From: Pseudomonadota bacterium
GTDB taxonomy: Bacteria; Pseudomonadota; Gammaproteobacteria; Halothiobacillales; Halothiobacillaceae
DNA: 20,859 nt
Assembly: GCA_021795795.1 (NCBI GenBank)
Contig: JAJYPA010000088.1
Coordinates: forward strand, 1 to 20,859
Direction: 5' to 3'
This document shows, in pieces, positions 6,408 to 13,662 of this stretch; position 1 is the first letter of the stretch, and every line of letters begins with the position of its first letter. A program made the translations under genes and the position numbers. A model generated the notes under the pieces. It did not search any database and was not told the DNA's origin. It saw only the letters and a program-made list of their open reading frames with translations.

Positions 6408-7082
6408 ATGAAACTTCGTGAAATCCTAAAATTAAAGATGGATGGGGCAGGAGATAATCCTTATTCCCTGTCCGAGAAATCGGGGGTGCCTCAACCAACG
6501 ATTCAACGGATTCTGAGCGGGCAGCATGACGACCCACGATCGGCTACTGTAAAAAAATTGGCCGATGCATATGGACTCAGTACGGGGGAACTGAGAGGGG
6601 AAACCCAAGAACTACAGGCTGTGTCGTCAAGATTATTGCCAACCTGGTCTAACCAGATCGACATCCCCCAATTCGACGTATCCGCATCCATGGGCCACGG
6701 GCTCCCCCAACCGGAAGATGAGCCGATCGTCGCAAGGATGTCAGTTAATCGTGAATGGATCAAGTCAATACTTCCCGCGATTAGCGGGGCGCAGAACCTG
6801 CAAATCCTGACTGGACACGGCGATTCGATGGAGGGAACCTTCCGTGATGGGGATCTCCTGGTCGTCGACACCGGGGTGAAAGACGTTCGGATTGATGCCG
6901 TATATGTATTGGCGCTTAATGATGAACTCTACGTCAAGCGTCTGCAACGGCGACCGGACGGAACGATTCTAATGATTTCGGACAACAAGAAATATGAGCC
7001 CTATCTGATTCAGAATGGCGAGCGAGAAAAATTCCAGGTACTGGGTCGCGTTGTACTGGCATGGAATGCGAATAAATTGTAA
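6408..7082 (+). CDS. CI/LexA-like repressor (HTH plus S24 peptidase-like domain)
   Basis: This 224-residue repressor would keep the element quiescent. The N-terminal HTH (about residues 19-40: YSLSEKSGVPQPTIQRILSG) binds operators. A linker follows, then the S24/LexA-like domain with the Ser-Lys dyad: Ser140 in GHGDSMEGTFRDGD and Lys177 in ELYVKRLQRR. These residues normally drive RecA-stimulated self-cleavage. The residues where the scissile Ala-Gly usually sits read Ser-Met-Gly (M95-G96 in SASMGHG), so cleavage may be slower, different or absent. The ATG at 6408 coincides with the predicted transcription start. The gene is divergent from the Cro-like gene, and the likely operators lie between them and at the promoter upstream of the integrase. 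Confidence 0.88.
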   Translation: MKLREILKLKMDGAGDNPYSLSEKSGVPQPTIQRILSGQHDDPRSATVKKLADAYGLSTGELRGETQELQAVSSRLLPTWSNQIDIPQFDVSASMGHGLPQPEDEPIVARMSVNREWIKSILPAISGAQNLQILTGHGDSMEGTFRDGDLLVVDTGVKDVRIDAVYVLALNDELYVKRLQRRPDGTILMISDNKKYEPYLIQNGEREKFQVLGRVVLAWNANKL

Positions 7083-7217
7083 TGCCGCCAGCCCGGAATC
7101 GGTCCGCGCCTTGATTCCCTCGAAAAACTTGTCCACTACATCGTGCGTCAGCAACCTGTCGCGGTTGCGGCAAAACACCATCGCATCCCGGACTGCCCCA
7201 CCCATTTCCAGCCCCAC
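7083..7217 (-). pseudogene. Possible transposase N-terminal relic
   Basis: Read on the minus strand, about 45 codons give GGAVRDAMVFCRNRDRLL, HDVVDKFFEGI and KARTDSGLAA. The order WDAxVFxxNRxRLLxxDVxxxFF is familiar from the N-terminus of IS5-type DDE transposases. No catalytic part, terminal inverted repeats or start with a Shine-Dalgarno sequence was found. After about codon 45 the frame continues as a shadow of the repressor gene. This is a pattern match from memory; a phage-derived fragment is an alternative. Confidence 0.35.
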
Positions 7218-7314
7218 AAACTAACGTCATCGTCTTCAGGCCGATCCCCGGAAGGTGGACGCGCTCACCCTGTTCGTTGACGTACAGGACATCAGGTACA
7301 GCAAACGGACATAA

Positions 7315-7328
7315 ATACGATTCCGTAT
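7315..7328. promoter_or_regulatory. Operator-like palindrome 4 (ATACG-ATTC-CGTAT)
   Basis: This perfect palindrome, extendable to 6-bp arms with flanking A and T, abuts the -35 of the promoter upstream of the integrase. It has the same pattern as the sites in the repressor switch. Confidence 0.6.
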
Positions 7329-7356
7329 TGACATAAGCAATGCGATTCCGTATTCT
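7328..7356 (+). promoter_or_regulatory. Promoter of the DUF4224-integrase operon
   Basis: TTGACA at 7328-7333 is followed after 17 bases by TATTCT at 7351-7356 (4 of 6 matching). Palindromes at both ends cover the -35 edge and the -10, so a repressor would exclude RNA polymerase. Transcription would begin near 7363, ahead of the short ORF at 7389. Confidence 0.65.
7340..7353. promoter_or_regulatory. Operator-like palindrome 5 (ATGCG-ATTC-CGTAT)
   Basis: This site begins 25 bases after palindrome 4, shares its central ATTC and right arm, and overlaps the -10 of the promoter upstream of the integrase. Confidence 0.6.
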
Positions 7357-7388
7357 TTCACCATACCCCGCACTATCAAGGCCGGTCA

Positions 7389-7577
7389 ATGTATGAAAAC
7401 GCAATGAATCACCTCAGGGCGAAAACCGAGGAATACGACAAGGCGAGCTGCAAGCACTTCCCACTGGTCTGGCGCCACATGGGAAAAGCCCCAGCATTCC
7501 TGTGCGAGCCTGGCAAGAAACCATTTCAAATCGAAGCCGCAGTTCAGAAAAGATTTTCCCATGATCCTGACCACTGA
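7389..7577 (+). CDS. Small hypothetical protein upstream of DUF4224
   Basis: This is a 62-codon frame with no recognised family, and it may or may not be expressed. The ATG at 7389 has an AAGG about 8 bases upstream, and an in-frame ATG at 7404 is an alternative. The frame overlaps the DUF4224 start by 17 bases, which suits a compact phage-like operon. It lies just downstream of the predicted promoter. The sequence is mixed-charge with two Cys and two His and has no signal peptide or membrane segment. If not real, the stretch is the 5' leader of the integrase mRNA. Confidence 0.4.
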   Translation: MYENAMNHLRAKTEEYDKASCKHFPLVWRHMGKAPAFLCEPGKKPFQIEAAVQKRFSHDPDH

Positions 7578-7773
7578 AGAACTGGTCGAACTTACAGGGC
7601 GTCGTCGCAGCGATGCCCAAGTGCGCGTGCTGCGGTTTATGGGCATCGAACACCGTCGGCGACCAGACGGCAGCATCGCTGTTTCCAGAGCTCACGTCGA
7701 TGCGATGCTGGGTGCCGCAATAGTTCAGGTAAAGGAAAAAGAGTATAAACTTGATGTGTCAGCCATAAGGTAA
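7561..7773 (+). CDS. DUF4224 family protein
   Basis: This 70-residue protein matches the DUF4224 pattern: LTTEELVELTGRRRSDAQVRVLRFMGIEH, then RPDGSIAVSRAHV. The family is small and of unknown biochemical function. Its members are typically encoded directly before tyrosine integrases of prophages and islands, as here, where the integrase ATG lies 3 bases after the stop. The N-terminal half looks like a small DNA-binding helix pair, so an excisionase-like or integrase-helper role is possible but unproven. The Shine-Dalgarno match before the ATG is weak, and translation may depend on coupling to the overlapping upstream frame. Confidence 0.8.
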   Translation: MILTTEELVELTGRRRSDAQVRVLRFMGIEHRRRPDGSIAVSRAHVDAMLGAAIVQVKEKEYKLDVSAIR

Positions 7774-7776
7774 GCC

Positions 7777-8826
7777 ATGCCGCCAAAACGCCGCAACCCC
7801 GAGAATAAAGGACTCCCCTCCCGCTGGAAGTTTCAGCACGGAGCGTACTATTACCGGGTGCCACCTGGCCTTGAACCCCTGTGGGAAGGCAAGCAATTCT
7901 ACCGCCTTGGCAAGACCTTGCCCGAAGCCTATCAGATATGGGCCGAGCGTATCGTGGAAAAAGAGAAGAGCAGTACGGTCGGCAAACTTCTCGACCGCTA
8001 TGCTCTGGAGGTCGTGCCGACGAAAGCTCCGACGACGCAGGCCAATAACCTGATTTTCATTAGGGCGCTCCGTGCCGCATTTGGTGAATTTCCCTTGACC
8101 GCCGTGAAGCCGAAGCATGTTTATCAATACGTCGATGCACGCACTGCCAAGATTTCCGCACATCGAGAGATCGAAGTGCTATCCCATGCGTTCACCAAAG
8201 CTGTGCAATGGGGTTATATTGATCGGCATCCGTTCAAGGGAGAGGTACGCCTTGAGGGTGAGAAACCCCGCACCCGTTATGTCGAGGATTGGGAGCTGGT
8301 TGAAGCGCTGGCCTTGCCGGCAACGCGTAAAAAGGGAAGCGTCGAAATGATCCAGGCGTATATGAAGATCAAGCTCCTCACCGGACTGCGCCGTGGTGAT
8401 CTGCTGCGCCTGTCAGTAGCCAACCTGCAAGGCGATGGGTTGCACGTTACGCCGGGTAAAACTGCAAAAACGAGCGGCAAGCGCCTCATCATAGAATGGT
8501 CGGACGAATTACGTGCAGCGGTTGAAGAAGCCAAAAAAGCGCGCCCGGTGATATCACCCTTTCTGTTTTGCAATCGAAGGGGGGAATGCTATGTCAAAGA
8601 GGACGGCACGGCGAACGGATGGGATAGCATCTGGCAGCGCTTCATGGATAGACTGCTGGAAGAAACGAACATCGAGTTGCGTTTCACCGAACACGACATT
8701 CGCGCCAAGTGTGCCAGCGATGCTGAGACACTGGCGCATGCGCAACAACTGCTCGCGCATGCCGATGGGCGGACAACCGAGCGGGTTTATCGGCGAAAAC
8801 CGGAGCGAGTGAAACCTTTAAGATGA
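7777..8826 (+). CDS. int: Tyrosine recombinase (phage-type integrase)
   Basis: This 349-residue site-specific recombinase would insert and excise the element. The catalytic set is visible: Arg205 in LLTGLRRGDLLRL, His306 and Arg309 in EHDIRAKCASD, His328 in LLAHADGRTTERVY, and the nucleophile Tyr338. The core-binding SAM-like domain spans about residues 65-150. The N-terminus (WKFQHGAYYYRVPPG) resembles the arm-binding region of integrases paired with DUF4224. An AAGG precedes the ATG at 7777. The operon appears controlled by operators shared with the repressor. The attachment site is expected just downstream but cannot be recognised without the other end of the element. Confidence 0.95.
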   Translation: MPPKRRNPENKGLPSRWKFQHGAYYYRVPPGLEPLWEGKQFYRLGKTLPEAYQIWAERIVEKEKSSTVGKLLDRYALEVVPTKAPTTQANNLIFIRALRAAFGEFPLTAVKPKHVYQYVDARTAKISAHREIEVLSHAFTKAVQWGYIDRHPFKGEVRLEGEKPRTRYVEDWELVEALALPATRKKGSVEMIQAYMKIKLLTGLRRGDLLRLSVANLQGDGLHVTPGKTAKTSGKRLIIEWSDELRAAVEEAKKARPVISPFLFCNRRGECYVKEDGTANGWDSIWQRFMDRLLEETNIELRFTEHDIRAKCASDAETLAHAQQLLAHADGRTTERVYRRKPERVKPLR

Positions 8827-9142
8827 GCGGAAATCATAGCGCACTGTGACTGGCGGCCTATCAAGAATCAGCGCACGCGCGTCCCGAAAACCGATACCAT
8901 AATCCATCGAGCAAGCCAATCGGAGACTGTGTGTAATGCTCGATGAAGGGCCGTTGCAGCCCGAATACGCCAAGCAATGAACATTTCATAGTGTGCTAAA
9001 AACTGAACTGCCCGGCAGCGAACATTGGCGAACTCACACGATAGACCCTCTGCAGCCGTTGGTCTTCGCAATTCCACAGACGGCCAGTGCCAATTCCGGA
9101 CAATTGGGTTCAAGGAATCCGGGCGATTCAATTGGCCGCAAA
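8827..9142. other. Noncoding stretch downstream of the integrase, possible attachment region
   Basis: These 316 bases between the convergent integrase and DUF2127 genes contain no convincing gene and no tRNA that I can fold. Visible structure is limited to a CCAATT-CCGGAC-AATTGG inverted repeat (9090-9107) and a similar GATTCAATTGGCC about 20 bases further on. Phage-type integrases usually recombine next to their own gene, so the element boundary may fall here. An 87-codon frame on the minus strand (8868-9131) has no start signals or family match. Confidence 0.4.
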
Positions 9143-9628
9143 TTACTTTCGGCCATTGGGCAAAATATGCCGCAAATTCTGGTACTCAATCCACGTCAGT
9201 CCAATAACTATGGCGTCCAATGCTGTGATAAACAGCAACAACGGTGAATGCGTAAAGCTGTATCGATATACCTGATAGAGAATGAACAGGCCGAAAATAG
9301 CAATGGCAGCAGGATAGTACCCCAATTTTTTCTGCCAAAGACCGATAATGAGCCAGAGTTTGATTACGCCGTGGCTGAACAAATAGAAGGCGGTAAAGTG
9401 TTGGCTACTTACGGACAGATCTTGCGCAGCATGGAACAGATAATTGGCAACGAAGTCGCGAGGATCCTCCGTCAATTCCGCCCGAGTGATGGCGTGCACT
9501 AGTTCGATCAGGAATTGTCTGGTAACGAAGTAGGCGAAAATGCTGGTGGCGATTTCCACCAGCGCAAACATGCCTTTGAGCGTAATGCTGACCTCGAAGG
9601 CAACGTGTACTTTCTTTTCGTCAAACAT
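9143..9628 (-). CDS. DUF2127 family integral membrane protein
   Basis: This 161-residue polytopic membrane protein has the DUF2127 layout. An N-terminal hydrophobic segment (GMFALVEIATSIFAYFV) is followed by a short loop, the conserved SHGVIKLWLIIGLWQKKLGYYPAAI block, and a last membrane segment (LLLFITALDAIVIGLTWIEY). The family is widespread in proteobacteria and its function is unknown. Upstream of the ATG at 9628 there is only a weak GGGC, so expression may be modest. It lies 3' of a decayed PAP2 phosphatase and tail-to-tail with the integrase. It is probably resident chromosomal DNA rather than part of the element, although that boundary is inferred. Confidence 0.85.
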   Translation of the reverse strand: MFDEKKVHVAFEVSITLKGMFALVEIATSIFAYFVTRQFLIELVHAITRAELTEDPRDFVANYLFHAAQDLSVSSQHFTAFYLFSHGVIKLWLIIGLWQKKLGYYPAAIAIFGLFILYQVYRYSFTHSPLLLFITALDAIVIGLTWIEYQNLRHILPNGRK

Positions 9629-9670
9629 TTTTTATGCCCGTCGTTTTCAGCAATGCGTGAAATCGTTCAA

Positions 9671-9877
9671 TTAGTGCCGAACCAATCCAGAAGCAATCTG
9701 GCGCGCCAAAACTACGCGGTAAAGATGCTCGGTCAGGTTGGTAAATGTGTCACCTGTTTTTCGCCAAAGCGGTGTTATGACGACATAAGTCACCCCAGCC
9801 ACCACAATGGCTCCCACCATGTCCAGCGGGAAATACACCCCTAGATTAAATGCCCGTCGAGATTGACTTTCATCAGA
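9671..9877 (-). pseudogene. PAP2-family phosphatase remnant (C-terminal part)
   Basis: On the minus strand an open stretch of 68 codons ends in TAA at 9671. It reads SQSRRAFNLGVYFPLDMVGA, then a hydrophobic segment (IVVAGVTYVVITPLW). This is the last catalytic motif of PAP2 phosphatases (SRxxxGvHyPxDVlaG), here with Tyr in place of the usual catalytic His (GVYFPLD). An in-frame TGA (9878-9880) stops the frame just upstream, and the N-terminal membrane helices and first two motifs are missing. Such enzymes recycle undecaprenyl pyrophosphate or other lipid phosphates. This copy is broken and probably inactive. Confidence 0.65.
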
Positions 9878-9900
9878 TCAGGAAGGCATTCATCATGCGA

Positions 9901-10275
9901 TCAGCGAACTTTCCCTGCGTCGCCGCTTCCTGGCGGCGGACGGTTGCAGCATGCGCCGCCGGACGATCTGGCATTGGATTTCGCATTCTCGTCGAGGAAG
10001 GCATACCAGACTGACTTCAAGCGCCATCCAAATCCGGAGTCTCGATCGATGTTCGATTCGTCGAGCCAGGTTTCAATGTCGCGGGTACCGACGCACGAGG
10101 CGTCGTAGGAAACATGCAATCTATTCCGCTCCCCCAATCTGGCGCCGACGACCAGGTTCCTGCTCACGAGACTGCTGATTGCGTCCTGCAATTTCGAGCC
10201 CTCGACCGCCTTCAGGGGAATATTGCGGCTGACCACAAAGGCGCCTTCGTTCGTTTTTTCCGCAGCTTCATTCAT
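9901..10275 (-). CDS. Small HMA-like protein ending in a Cys-Cys motif
   Basis: This 124-residue protein is encoded last in the copper operon. The start at 10275 is chosen for the AAGGAG 7 bases upstream; the longer frame to 10527 is a shadow of the SHOCT gene. Residues about 13-77 have the beta-alpha-beta rhythm of a heavy-metal-associated domain (NRLHVSYDAS, then DIETWLDESNI) but lack its CxxC. After a helix (WRLKSVWYAFLDENAKSN) the tail has GGACCNRPP, with Cys109-Cys110 as a possible Cu(I) site. It resembles uncharacterised 'cation transporter' proteins beside copper ATPases. It also shares fold and sequence rhythm with the C-terminal half of the YHS protein at 13663-14157. A copper-chaperone or sensor role is inferred. 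Confidence 0.6.
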   Translation of the reverse strand: MNEAAEKTNEGAFVVSRNIPLKAVEGSKLQDAISSLVSRNLVVGARLGERNRLHVSYDASCVGTRDIETWLDESNIDRDSGFGWRLKSVWYAFLDENAKSNARSSGGACCNRPPPGSGDAGKVR

Positions 10276-10295
10276 ACCATTTCTCCTTGACCGGT

Positions 10296-10529
10296 TCAGT
10301 TTTCCAGATCGCGCTTTTTCTGCTCGAATTCTTCGCGACCGATCTCGCCACGAGCGTAACGCTCTTTTAGCAAGTCGCGCGCAGTTTTCTCCTGGTCGCG
10401 TCCGGAAGAAGCGCCGGGGCCCCACATGCTCCTGACCAGAAACACGACGACGGCGATCAATAATCCCCAGAACAGCAGCATGCCGAATCCCATGCCTCCC
10501 CACCCGTAACTGCCCATATAATCCCACAT
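10296..10529 (-). CDS. SHOCT-domain small membrane protein
   Basis: This is a 77-residue protein with a Gly/Met/Trp-rich start (MWDYMGSYGWGGMGFGM), one membrane segment (LLFWGLLIAVVVFLV) and a C-terminal SHOCT domain (LLKERYARGEIGREEFEQKKRDL). SHOCT domains are short helical pairs often found at the end of small membrane proteins in proteobacteria, and their function is not established. Copies next to copper ATPases are common. The ATG at 10529 is 10 bases after the ATPase stop, with AGGG upstream. It is followed by the HMA-like gene after 20 bases, so all three are probably in one mRNA. Confidence 0.85.
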   Translation of the reverse strand: MWDYMGSYGWGGMGFGMLLFWGLLIAVVVFLVRSMWGPGASSGRDQEKTARDLLKERYARGEIGREEFEQKKRDLEN

Positions 10530-10539
10530 TTCAATCGCC

Positions 10540-12936
10540 CTAAAGTTCGGCATTGCGCAGGCGCAATGCATTGGTGATCACCGACACCGAACTGAAGCTC
10601 ATCGCAGCCGCCGCGATGATGGGAGAGAGCAGCAGACCGAAAAAGGGATAGAGCACGCCGGCCGCAATCGGCACACCGAGGCTGTTGTAAACGAAGGCGA
10701 AGAACAGGTTCTGCCGGATGTTCTTCATGGTGGCCCGGGAGAGCCTGACTGCGCGCACGATGCCGCGCAAATCGCCCTTCACCAGCGTGATGCCTGCGCT
10801 TTCCATCGCCACATCGGTGCCTGTTCCCATGGCGATCCCGACCTGGGCAGCGGCAAGCGCGGGGGCGTCATTGATGCCGTCGCCGGCCATCGCCACGATG
10901 CGTCCCTGCGACTGCAATTGCTTGACTACGGCCGACTTCTGTTCGGGCAGGACTTCGGCCTCTACGCGGTCGATGCCCAATTTGCGCGCCACTGCCTCCG
11001 CCGTGGTACGGCTGTCCCCCGTGAGCATGATCACCTGGATGCCTTCATCATGCAGTGCGCGCACCGCTTCCAGAGTGGAAGCCTTGACCGGATCGGTCAC
11101 ACCGAGCAGCCCTGCCGCTTTTCCATCGATCACGATCGACATTACCGTTTGGCCGTCTGCGCGCAGCGTCTCGGCGCGTTCAGTCAATCCGTCCGGATCG
11201 ATCTGCAATTCCTCGAGCAGCTTGAGATTGCCCAGCGCGACCGAGCGCCCTTCTACGATTCCCGTCACCCCCTTGCCGGTGATCGAACGAAATTCGCCGA
11301 CCGCCGCAAGTGTCACGGTTTTTTCCTGCGCACCGTTGACGATGGCCGCAGCCAGCGGGTGTTCGCTGCCGCGCTCGAGGCTTGCGGCGAGATGCAGGAT
11401 TTCATTTTCTTCGAAGCCGGGAAGGGCGAAAACCGAAATCAGTTTCGGTTTCCCTTCCGTCAATGTACCGGTTTTGTCCACCACAAGGGTATCCACCTTT
11501 TCCATGATTTCCAGTGACTCGGCATTTTTGATCAATACCCCGGCCGTCGCGCCGCGCCCGGTTCCGACCATGATGGACATGGGGGTTGCGAGCCCCAGCG
11601 CGCAGGGGCAGGCGATGATCAGCACGGCCACCGCATTGACGATGGCGTGGGCCAGTCGCGGCTCGGGTCCGACCAACCACCACACCGCCAGTGTAATGAT
11701 TGCGGCCAGCACCACGGCCGGCACAAAATAACCAGAAGCAACATCCGCAAGACGCTGGATGGGTGCCCGGCTTCTCTGCGCCTCGCTGACCATTCGCACG
11801 ATCTGCGCGAGCAGCGTGTCAGAACCGACTTTTTCCGCGCGCATCAGCAAACTTCCCGTGCCATTCACCGTTGCGCCGATCAGCCGGACACCCGCGGCCT
11901 TCTCAACCGGGATCGACTCGCCGGTGACCATGGACTCATCCAGCGCGCTCGTGCCCTCCAGCACCACACCATCCACCGGCACCTTCTCGCCAGGACGCAC
12001 ACGCAGCGTGTCGCCAGGCTGGACTTTTTCCAACGGGATATCATCCTCGCTTCCGTCATCTTTCACGATGCGCGCGGTCTTCGGGGCAAGTCCAAGAAGC
12101 AGCTTGATCGCGGCACTAGTCTGGCTGCGCGCGCGCAGTTCCATCACCTGGCCCAGCAGAACCAGCGCAGTAATCACGGCTGCGGCCTCGAAGTACACCG
12201 GCACCGTACCGCCCGCTCCGTGCATCGCGGGCGGGAAAATGCCCGGCAACAACAATGCAACGACGCTATATGTCCATGCCACGCCGACGCCAAGCGCGAT
12301 TAGGCTAAACATGTTGAGGCTGCGATTGACCACCGAAATCCAGCCGCGCTGGAACAGCGGCCAGCCGCTCCACAGCACCACGGGCGTCGCCAGGGCGAAT
12401 TCCAGCCATTGCACGAGGTTCTTCGAAAGATGCGACGTCAGCGACTGCGGCAAAAGATCGGATCCCATCGCCATCACGAACACAGGCAAGGCGAGCGCCA
12501 CGCTGATCTTGAAGCGGCGGGTCATGTCGGAAAGTTCAGCATTATCTTCGACAGGGCTGTTGCGTGGCTCGAGCGCCATGCCGCAGATCGGGCAGCTGCC
12601 GGGCTCGCTTCTGACGATCTCGGGATGCATCGGACAGGTGTATTCGACCGCTTGCATTGGCAACGGCGATTCAGGTTCCAGCGCCATGCCGCATTTGGGG
12701 CAGGAACCGGGTCCGGGCTGGCGGATTTCCGGGTGCATGGGACAAGTGTACATCACATCGTTCCTGGCGGCGGGAGTCTGTGTCAGGGACGGGCTCAAGT
12801 AAGCCTCCGGGGTCGCCTGGAACTTGGCCAAGCACTTCGCGCCGCAAAACACGTACCTATGCCCTTCATGCACAAGACGATACCGGCTGTCGTCCGCTAC
12901 CTTCATGCCGCAAACCGGATCAGTACGAGTGTCCAT
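10540..12936 (-). CDS. copA: Copper-exporting P1B-type ATPase with YHS and two CPMHPE metal-binding modules
   Basis: This is a 798-residue P-type ATPase expected to pump Cu(I) (perhaps Ag(I)) from cytoplasm to periplasm. In order it has an N-terminal YHS domain (TDPVCGMKV, Cys31 and Cys35) and two heavy-metal-binding modules (YTCPMHPEI...[11 protein letters not shown] at 63-87 and [10 protein letters not shown]...SCPICGMAL at 99-123). Membrane helices follow, then TGES (338-341), the ion-site CPC (443-445), DKTGT with phosphorylated Asp487, SEHP (524-527), GDGINDAP (685-692), and the Y750-N751 and M779-S783 residues of the Cu(I) sites. The classic CxxC HMA domain is replaced by the YHS/CPMHPE set, as in SilP-like pumps. 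The ATG at 12936 has AAAGGA 7 bases upstream and is 10 bases after the HD-GYP stop. Confidence 0.96.
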   Translation of the reverse strand: MDTRTDPVCGMKVADDSRYRLVHEGHRYVFCGAKCLAKFQATPEAYLSPSLTQTPAARNDVMYTCPMHPEIRQPGPGSCPKCGMALEPESPLPMQAVEYTCPMHPEIVRSEPGSCPICGMALEPRNSPVEDNAELSDMTRRFKISVALALPVFVMAMGSDLLPQSLTSHLSKNLVQWLEFALATPVVLWSGWPLFQRGWISVVNRSLNMFSLIALGVGVAWTYSVVALLLPGIFPPAMHGAGGTVPVYFEAAAVITALVLLGQVMELRARSQTSAAIKLLLGLAPKTARIVKDDGSEDDIPLEKVQPGDTLRVRPGEKVPVDGVVLEGTSALDESMVTGESIPVEKAAGVRLIGATVNGTGSLLMRAEKVGSDTLLAQIVRMVSEAQRSRAPIQRLADVASGYFVPAVVLAAIITLAVWWLVGPEPRLAHAIVNAVAVLIIACPCALGLATPMSIMVGTGRGATAGVLIKNAESLEIMEKVDTLVVDKTGTLTEGKPKLISVFALPGFEENEILHLAASLERGSEHPLAAAIVNGAQEKTVTLAAVGEFRSITGKGVTGIVEGRSVALGNLKLLEELQIDPDGLTERAETLRADGQTVMSIVIDGKAAGLLGVTDPVKASTLEAVRALHDEGIQVIMLTGDSRTTAEAVARKLGIDRVEAEVLPEQKSAVVKQLQSQGRIVAMAGDGINDAPALAAAQVGIAMGTGTDVAMESAGITLVKGDLRGIVRAVRLSRATMKNIRQNLFFAFVYNSLGVPIAAGVLYPFFGLLLSPIIAAAAMSFSSVSVITNALRLRNAEL

Positions 12937-12946
12937 ATTTATCCTT

Positions 12947-13609
12947 TCAGTCGTGTGTATGGATTGGCGTTTGGAAAGAGATGGCGGGATCATGCGGCTG
13001 CATGCATTTGGCTATCACCATTTCACGCAACGTAGTCTCTTCTGCCAAAAACGCCTGTACCGCTTCCGGATCAAATTGCGCACCGCTCATCCTGACAATC
13101 TCGTCGCGTGCCTGATCAAAGGAACCTGCTTTACGGTAAGGTCGATCAGATGTAATTGCATCCAAGGTGTCGATTATGGCAAACAGTCTCGCACCCAAAC
13201 AGATTTTCTGGCCATGGAGCCCACGTGGATAACCGCTTCCATCGAAATGTTCCTCATGACTGAGTACGATTTCAGCTGCGCCTCCCATGCCCGGAATTTG
13301 CGAGACGATTCGATACCCTTTTTCGGGATGAGTCTTCATTTCCTGCCACTCGTCCTTGCTGAGCGCTTCCTGTTTCAACAAAATGGCATCGGAGACACCT
13401 ATCTTCCCGATATCATGCAACAACGCCCCCCAGTAAATCTGACATAGCTGTTCAGGGTCGACCGTGAAATGACGCGCCAGTACCATGGTATGACAGGCCA
13501 CCCGCTTGGAATGCATTCCGGTTTCATGTTCACGAATATCCAAGGCCTCGACCAAGGCTTCGGCGAAGGCGGCATCTGCCTGTTCCAAAACATCTGTTTC
13601 TACATTCAT
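12947..13609 (-). CDS. HD-GYP domain protein, predicted c-di-GMP phosphodiesterase
   Basis: This is a 220-residue single-domain protein with the HD-GYP signatures: [19 protein letters not shown] (His65-Asp66), [23 protein letters not shown] (GYP at 126-128), then [17 protein letters not shown]. Such enzymes hydrolyse cyclic di-GMP. The residue before HEE is Ser rather than the frequent His, while the metal ligands appear kept. There is no receiver, PAS or membrane domain, so any input must come from partners. The ATG at 13609 follows a GGAG. The gene sits between the YHS protein gene (53-base gap) and the copper ATPase (10-base gap), which argues for a shared transcript and a link between metal stress and c-di-GMP. 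Confidence 0.88.
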   Translation of the reverse strand: MNVETDVLEQADAAFAEALVEALDIREHETGMHSKRVACHTMVLARHFTVDPEQLCQIYWGALLHDIGKIGVSDAILLKQEALSKDEWQEMKTHPEKGYRIVSQIPGMGGAAEIVLSHEEHFDGSGYPRGLHGQKICLGARLFAIIDTLDAITSDRPYRKAGSFDQARDEIVRMSGAQFDPEAVQAFLAEETTLREMVIAKCMQPHDPAISFQTPIHTHD

Positions 13610-13662
13610 TACACCCGCTCCAATTTCAACCTGAGTCCAGGGTGGCAAATTTGCCCCACGCT

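Larger units (their letters stand above)
7083..7388. other. Intergenic stretch: possible transposase relic and integrase-operon promoter
   Basis: These 306 bases hold no intact gene. The left part, read on the minus strand, has a transposase-like peptide (listed separately). The right part has a strong promoter between two palindromic operators. The middle encodes a short open stretch on the minus strand (PDVLYVNEQGERVHLPG) that I could not assign. Confidence 0.6.

Noticed and set aside
9100..9125. tRNA 3' end as integration target (GGTTCAAGGAATCC)
   Set aside because: The stem and loop do not form a T-arm, and no acceptor or anticodon arm can be placed around it on either strand.
8868..9131. 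87-codon minus-strand frame
   Set aside because: No family match, no start signals, and composition like noncoding DNA.
9901..10527. 208-residue version of the HMA-like gene
   Set aside because: The first 84 codons overlap the SHOCT gene and are Arg-rich; the ATG at 10275 has an AAGGAG.
10718..12802. Long plus-strand frames of 337 and 347 codons opposite the copper ATPase
   Set aside because: They mirror the codon bias of the ATPase, are rich in Ser/Arg/Pro/Thr, and show no domain or start signals.
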